From Candidatus Gastranaerophilales bacterium (GTDB lineage Bacteria > Cyanobacteriota > Vampirovibrionia > Gastranaerophilales > Gastranaerophilaceae), in assembly GCA_944326585.1 (NCBI GenBank), contig CALVEN010000002.1, positions 186,001 to 250,000 of the forward strand: a stretch of DNA of 64,000 bases, given 5' to 3'. This document shows positions 59,343 through 64,000 of this stretch, in pieces (position 1 is the first letter of the stretch; every line of letters begins with the position of its first letter). The translations under genes and the position numbers were made by a program. A model generated the notes under the pieces. It had not been told where the DNA came from and searched no databases. It saw nothing but the letters and a program-made list of their open reading frames with translations.

Positions 59343-62300
59343 TATTTTTCATCCTTTTGTGAAAAGAAATTTTTAATCTTGCGGACTGCCTTCTGGAAGA
59401 TATTTTCATTTGCAATCCTTTCAGCTTCAGCTTGAGCAGCTAAAAGTTCTTCCAGAGTCGCATTCGGATTTTCAGGATCCATCGGCGGCAATGTTTCTAC
59501 AAAATGTTCGGCACTTTCAATTTCTGCCGTTGTAGCAAGCCACTTGAATGATTTTATCAAAGAAAGCGGTTTTGCTGTATCGCCTCTCAAAACTACCTGG
59601 AAGTTTGTTGTGCTCAGTTTGCCGAAATCATTTACAAAATTCGGGATTTGAGCCATTTCTTCTGCAGTTATGGCTTCCGTGAATATTGAAAACATCTTGG
59701 CTGCCGCAACATTCAAGCCCGGTGTAGCTTTTACAAGGTTAATCGGGTTAACTGCAGCGATAGGTCCTAACATATCCGCAATTTTTGAACCTAATCTTGC
59801 TCTGAGTTTCATATCAGCTTCATTGGTTAGCAAATTCATATCGCCTGTTATATTCATACACATAACAGGACCAACAGATGTTATCGGATCAAGTTTTGCG
59901 ACCCCGTCTTTCATTATTATATGTCCGTCCAGAATATCAAAATGTGATGTCTGAATTGATGTTAATGAGTCAATGACACCGCCCAGAGCTGTCTGGAAAA
60001 ATTCGGAATTACGGATGTTTTCAGCTAAAATCAGGTTTTCCAGTTTGCCGAAAGGTCCTAATTGTCCGTTTAATATTTCAAAGTTAACCGTGCCGTTAAT
60101 GCCTTTCATTTGTTCTTGTTGAGTTTTTGCGGCACCGTCTATCGTCAAATCGGTATTAAATGCCATTGTACCTGACAGAGTGTCTTTCATATTCATTAAT
60201 TCATAGAAAGTTCTTTCGACATTAAAGTTTGTACCTCTGACCTGTGCTTTTAAAAGCATAGAAAGCAGATTCGCCGAAATATCGCCTGTCACTCTGCCGC
60301 CAAGAGTTGAGGTGTTCAAATTATTCAGATAGAATATATTGTTTGAAAGTGAAATTTTACCGGCGGTATTATTCAGAACAATCGGCGGTGATGATATTCT
60401 TTTCATATCAATAGAGCCGTTTAAAAGTTCCACCGGAATATCAGCGGGTTCCGCATTAGGATCCGCCTTCGGCGCGTATTTCATTGCCGCGTCGGATACT
60501 TTCATTAATTTAGGAACGTCAATATTTTCGGATGAAACATCAAGGTTATTGACAACAAAAACCTGTGCCGGTTCAAGGCTTGCATTACCTGCAATCCTGA
60601 TATCGGAACCGTTTAACAATAAATCCTCAAGCGTTATATACAATGTTTTTGCAACAAATTTAAGACTCAGGGTTTTCATTGTTGTGTATAATTCAGGGAT
60701 TGATAAATCCCAGATTCCGAAATTACCTCTGTATTTTGGAGATAAAGCCTGTCCGAAAATCAACAGGTCGCCGCCTGCCGTAAGTGAAGAATTTTCAAAC
60801 GCGCAAAGCTGCATTTTTAAATCTTCCGGAATAGTTACGGTTATTTGGTTGATAAAAGGTGCAGGCGTATCAAGTTTTGTGACAGTACCTGAAACGGTCG
60901 CAACACCTTTTGCGCCTTGCATATTCATTTCAAGATCTTCACCAAATACTGTCGGAACTGCCTTTGTATACAATCCTGTATCACGAATATTAAGTCTGTT
61001 GCCTTTGTATGTAATTTTTGCCTGCAAAATACTCTGCAAACCTTTTACACTTTCTATATCAACAGGCGTAATATAATTCAAACTGTCTGCTTTGGTTTGG
61101 GAAATTATGTCCTGTCTTTTGTCGTCGCCTGTCAGCGAAAACTGTATCGGCAAGACGCCTTTTGCACTGATGAACGGTGCAGCAGCCTCTCCAAGTATTT
61201 GTTTTAAGTCCTCAGCATAAAGTTTGCCGTTAGATTTTATATTGAAATAAGGTTTTCTCATATAATCAACAATTGTTCCGGCAAGATTTATTAAAGAAGA
61301 TTTGTTAATCTTTACAAAAAGCGGATTAACAGTAATAATTTCTTCGCCTATATTTATATTTGTACCGGGGATAGAAATTCTGGAATTTGTAGGCGGGAGA
61401 TAGATATTCAAACCTTCATTCTGGATATCGCCTGTAACAATTTTAAAGTCACTGTTTAATTTGACGGTTGCTTTAGTATCTGTAACTCTTAAAGAATTGT
61501 CTTTTGTTGACATATCAAGGTCTGAAAGGATAATATTTATGTCGGAAACAGCTTCTTTGAGTTTGCCGGTAAGTTTTGTATCAAGGAATAAATTACCTGA
61601 TTTTATATCGTAAGCATTTTTTAAATCAACCGGAGCAAATGCCGCAAAGAGTCCGGGTAAAGGTAATTTTTCCGCAAAAATTGAGATATCGGCAACGGAT
61701 TCTTCGTTAATTTTACCTTCGGCTTGAAGTATGGAATCATTTACATACAAGTGTGTGTCCTGAACTTCAAGCATTGAATCTTTAAACAGAATGTTTGCAT
61801 TGATATTTTTGAACAGCAAACCTATTTTGCTGTTGGAAATATTACCGTTACGGACTAAAATACCGCCGCTGGATTTAAGTTTTTTAAAATTGGTTTTTAT
61901 TTTTGCGTTTGCAGAAATAAAACCGGCCCCTTTCATCATTGCAAGGTCATTTTTTATATGCAAAGTGTCCATTAATGCTTTTGTAAGAATTATTAAATCA
62001 TTAAAGTATATAGGTTTAGAATTAATTAAAATGTCAAGTTTCGGATGTTTTGAATAATTAACATTGCCGGAAATTCTTATGTTCTGGTCTTTTGCAACAT
62101 AAAGATTTGTATCAATATCTGCTGAGTGTCCGTTTAATTTTGCACGAACAAAGCTTTTCGGCAATTGGTACCCTGAAAGATTCATCGTTAAATCTTCAAC
62201 ATCTACAAAACCATGGACGATTACATTGCCTTTTCTGTTCAATCTTGCTTTTAATTTTGTATCAATATTTGTTTTTAAATTATAATCTCTGTACATCAGA

Positions 62301-63067
62301 ACAGGATTTACAAAATCCATATCGGCTCTGTAATCAGGGTCATCTTCTTCATCAATTTCCGCTGCAGGCGGGATGAACGAATCTATATCCACGCTGGCTT
62401 TAATATTGACATCTTCATCGCTTGAAAATTTTGTCGAGGTTTTTACCTTAAACGTTTTCATATTATTAAAAGCCGCATCAAGTTCATCACCTTTTAACGC
62501 GAGATAATGACCGGATGCAAGGTCATTGATTTTTAAAGAATAATTGTAAACGTTAATATTCGGCACTTTTATTTTAATCCAGGCAGGATTAAAGGCAAAT
62601 TTTGAAGTTTGAGCGGGTGCCTGAAGTTCTTGTTGTCTTTTTTGTTCATTGATAATATTTTGGACAACGCTCATTATTTTATATTGAGAACCGTCTTCTG
62701 CTATATCAATGTTGATTTGAGGGTTTTCAACGGTCACTTCGGAAATTCGTACGGTTAATAACAACAAATTCGGCAGAGAAATTTTTGCTTTTGCATTTCC
62801 GATATTTAACAATTCTGATTTGTCGGGCAGAGTAATGTTTAAGCCTTCAATTTTTATACCGGCTTCCAAAATCGGTGTTGTATAAAGTCTTATATCTTTA
62901 AAGTCAATATTCATATGCGACTGTTCAAGCGTAAGCTTTTGAATATCGTCTTTATAAGCATTTAAGTCCAATTTTCTCGGCAACACGAACAAGAATGCCA
63001 AATAAGCTAATAATATAATTGCTAATACAATAATTCCTACAATTTTTAAAAATTTTTTCACGCTCAT
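59342..63067 (-). CDS. giant AsmA/TamB-like envelope protein, 1241 aa
   Basis: N-terminal anchor (VGIIVLAIILLAYLAFLFVL), then over 1,000 residues of beta-rich repeated segments (MDIDTNLYVAKDQNIRISG-type strands). The AsmA-like C domain lies at about 985-1130 (VNFEILNGQLGPFGKLENLI, MNITGDMNLLTNEADMKLRA). A bridge-like lipid transporter by family analogy. GGAGTATGAGCG before ATG 63067. Followed by the acetyltransferase and flavodoxin-like genes. Confidence 0.82.
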   Translation of the reverse strand: MSVKKFLKIVGIIVLAIILLAYLAFLFVLPRKLDLNAYKDDIQKLTLEQSHMNIDFKDIRLYTTPILEAGIKIEGLNITLPDKSELLNIGNAKAKISLPNLLLLTVRISEVTVENPQINIDIAEDGSQYKIMSVVQNIINEQKRQQELQAPAQTSKFAFNPAWIKIKVPNINVYNYSLKINDLASGHYLALKGDELDAAFNNMKTFKVKTSTKFSSDEDVNIKASVDIDSFIPPAAEIDEEDDPDYRADMDFVNPVLMYRDYNLKTNIDTKLKARLNRKGNVIVHGFVDVEDLTMNLSGYQLPKSFVRAKLNGHSADIDTNLYVAKDQNIRISGNVNYSKHPKLDILINSKPIYFNDLIILTKALMDTLHIKNDLAMMKGAGFISANAKIKTNFKKLKSSGGILVRNGNISNSKIGLLFKNINANILFKDSMLEVQDTHLYVNDSILQAEGKINEESVADISIFAEKLPLPGLFAAFAPVDLKNAYDIKSGNLFLDTKLTGKLKEAVSDINIILSDLDMSTKDNSLRVTDTKATVKLNSDFKIVTGDIQNEGLNIYLPPTNSRISIPGTNINIGEEIITVNPLFVKINKSSLINLAGTIVDYMRKPYFNIKSNGKLYAEDLKQILGEAAAPFISAKGVLPIQFSLTGDDKRQDIISQTKADSLNYITPVDIESVKGLQSILQAKITYKGNRLNIRDTGLYTKAVPTVFGEDLEMNMQGAKGVATVSGTVTKLDTPAPFINQITVTIPEDLKMQLCAFENSSLTAGGDLLIFGQALSPKYRGNFGIWDLSIPELYTTMKTLSLKFVAKTLYITLEDLLLNGSDIRIAGNASLEPAQVFVVNNLDVSSENIDVPKLMKVSDAAMKYAPKADPNAEPADIPVELLNGSIDMKRISSPPIVLNNTAGKISLSNNIFYLNNLNTSTLGGRVTGDISANLLSMLLKAQVRGTNFNVERTFYELMNMKDTLSGTMAFNTDLTIDGAAKTQQEQMKGINGTVNFEILNGQLGPFGKLENLILAENIRNSEFFQTALGGVIDSLTSIQTSHFDILDGHIIMKDGVAKLDPITSVGPVMCMNITGDMNLLTNEADMKLRARLGSKIADMLGPIAAVNPINLVKATPGLNVAAAKMFSIFTEAITAEEMAQIPNFVNDFGKLSTTNFQVVLRGDTAKPLSLIKSFKWLATTAEIESAEHFVETLPPMDPENPNATLEELLAAQAEAERIANENIFQKAVRKIKNFFSQKDEK

Positions 63068-63197
63068 ACTCCTTTAGCAATATTATTAAATAATATATTT
63101 ACAAAATAAAGGTTATTTAAATTTTTGTTTACAAAATTTTTATAATTTGTGTTATAATAATACACGATATTAGAATTAAGAATTATAGAGGGTTATA

Positions 63198-64000
63198 ATG
63201 TTAAAAACAGCTAAATGCAGCGGCTGCGGAGCTTGCTATAATATTTGTCCGCAACATGCTATTAAAATGAAAGAAGATATTTATGGATTTAAATATCCGT
63301 CTATTGATAAAACTTCGTGTACGGATTGCGGTCTTTGTGAAAAAATATGTAATACAAATGATTTTAATAACATAAAAAATCCTGCCTGTTATGCTTTTAT
63401 GGCAGATGACAAGACAAGGTCAAAAAGCGCTTCCGGCGGCGTATTCCCCAGTCTAGCCAATTATTTCATTAACAATGGCGGCTATGTCTGCGGTGCCGTA
63501 TGGGATAAAGAGTTGAATGATAAGCAGGAGGGGGGGGCACCATCAAAGCTTTCTAAAGACTGGAGCGTTAAACATATAGTATCAAACCGTCCGGATGATA
63601 TTGAAAAAATGAGAAGTTCAAAATATCTTCAAAGTAATACGGGTAATTGTTATAAGGAGATTAAATCTTTACTGGATAAAAATATAAAGGTTCTTTTTAC
63701 AGGTACTCCGTGTCAGGTAAACGGTTTAAAATCATTTTTACGAAAAGATTATGCTAATTTGTATTGTGTTGATTTAATATGTCATGGTGTACCTTCAGCC
63801 GGGATGTTTAAAAAATATCTGGCTGAAAATTTTAAGAATGTTGAATATATAAATTTCAGAGAAAAAAGTCGTACAGGCTGGGGATTGGATTTCAAAATAA
63901 AAGAAAATAATAAAGTCAGGTATTTGGAAAATTCTGAATATTATAAAATGTTTCTGAACGATGTTATGTTTAGAGAATCATGCTACAGCTGTGAATATAA
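63198..64000 (+). CDS. CoF420 hydrogenase/dehydrogenase beta-subunit family protein, 3' partial
   Basis: Runs off the right edge. Two 4Fe-4S motifs near the start (CSGCGACYNICP, CTDCGLCEKIC), then the beta-subunit domain: SGGVFPSLANYF, MRSSKYLQSNTG, VLFTGTPCQVNGLKSFLRK and CVDLICHGVPSAG. Relatives often sit in polysaccharide loci beside pyruvyl transferases. A G8 tract at 63530-63537 lies in frame, inside about 15 residues (LNDKQEGGAPSKLSK) that the family usually lacks. GAGGGTTATA precedes ATG 63198. Confidence 0.88.
   Translation, partial: MLKTAKCSGCGACYNICPQHAIKMKEDIYGFKYPSIDKTSCTDCGLCEKICNTNDFNNIKNPACYAFMADDKTRSKSASGGVFPSLANYFINNGGYVCGAVWDKELNDKQEGGAPSKLSKDWSVKHIVSNRPDDIEKMRSSKYLQSNTGNCYKEIKSLLDKNIKVLFTGTPCQVNGLKSFLRKDYANLYCVDLICHGVPSAGMFKKYLAENFKNVEYINFREKSRTGWGLDFKIKENNKVRYLENSEYYKMFLNDVMFRESCYSCEY
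63530..63537 (+). repeat. G8 homopolymer inside the CoF420-hydrogenase-like gene
   Basis: Eight Gs encoding E-G-G-A, in frame. A gain or loss of one G would truncate the protein early. Confidence 0.85.

Overview
The window looks like a chromosome segment of a low-GC, double-membrane bacterium of the non-photosynthetic cyanobacterial sister group (Vampirovibrionia/Melainabacteria, most likely Candidatus Gastranaerophilales). That placement is an inference from four things: a DUF3326 protein typical of cyanobacteria, prepilins with the FTLAEVLIT start, two large AsmA/TamB-like envelope proteins, and many small lineage-specific proteins next to ordinary housekeeping genes. No phage, classical insertion sequence or CRISPR array is visible.

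Layout. 1-8.7 kb: a cell-wall amidase cut by the left edge, murI, DUF3326, a frameshifted pilin, clpP, two coiled-coil proteins, 5-formyl-THF cyclo-ligase, a cobO and two tandem ribbon-helix-helix proteins. 8.7-12.4 kb: tuf, nusA and rimP, with a small inverted-repeat-bounded GIY-YIG unit between nusA and rimP. 12.4-15.1 kb: two lineage-specific proteins sharing a promoter motif. 15.6-18.1 kb: a second cobO, then rpsB-tsf. 18.1-23.6 kb: an EF-hand protein, a TPR/NHL protein, malQ, GNAT, a sugar-phosphate nucleotidyltransferase and two tRNAs. 23.8-29.5 kb: a sigma-region-4-like HTH joined to seven 36-residue repeats, a metalloprotease-like protein, YqeG-type HAD, peptidase U32 and a secreted protein. 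29.5-35.1 kb: uvrA, lineage-specific proteins, and tRNA-Leu with duplicated fragments. 35.1-45 kb: four flagellar rod genes, rqcP-like, a phosphoesterase, CorC/HlyC, a second frameshifted pilin, a FliA-type sigma factor, an OmpA-like protein, an M16 homologue without its zinc site, and an orphan sugar permease. 45-64 kb: aroA, a TPR protein, tRNA-Ser, GT2, galE, more lineage-specific proteins, an EamA transporter, AsmA-like proteins, glutaredoxin, a flavodoxin-like protein, an acetyltransferase, and a CoF420-hydrogenase-beta-like protein cut by the right edge.

Four patterns cross gene boundaries. (1) Three poly-G tracts (G9, G10, G8) lie in coding sequence. Two sit just after the start codon of pilin genes, where one extra G would restore the frame to a conserved leader. 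The third sits in frame in the CoF420-hydrogenase-like gene. They look like contingency (phase-variation) or slippage switches for surface functions. (2) At least 13 genes have a -10 box 6 or 7 bases before the ATG and no Shine-Dalgarno sequence, suggesting many leaderless mRNAs. (3) Unrelated lineage-specific proteins share an N-terminal F-x-G/A motif, and five of their genes carry one AT-rich promoter motif (TAGCAA-N4-TAWWTTT-N5-TTTT). (4) A second motif (AATCRGAGG-N9-GTTTTTATATA) lies about 30 bases upstream of three other lineage-specific genes. These four, the HTH/36-residue-repeat protein and the GIY-YIG unit are the main candidates for new biology.
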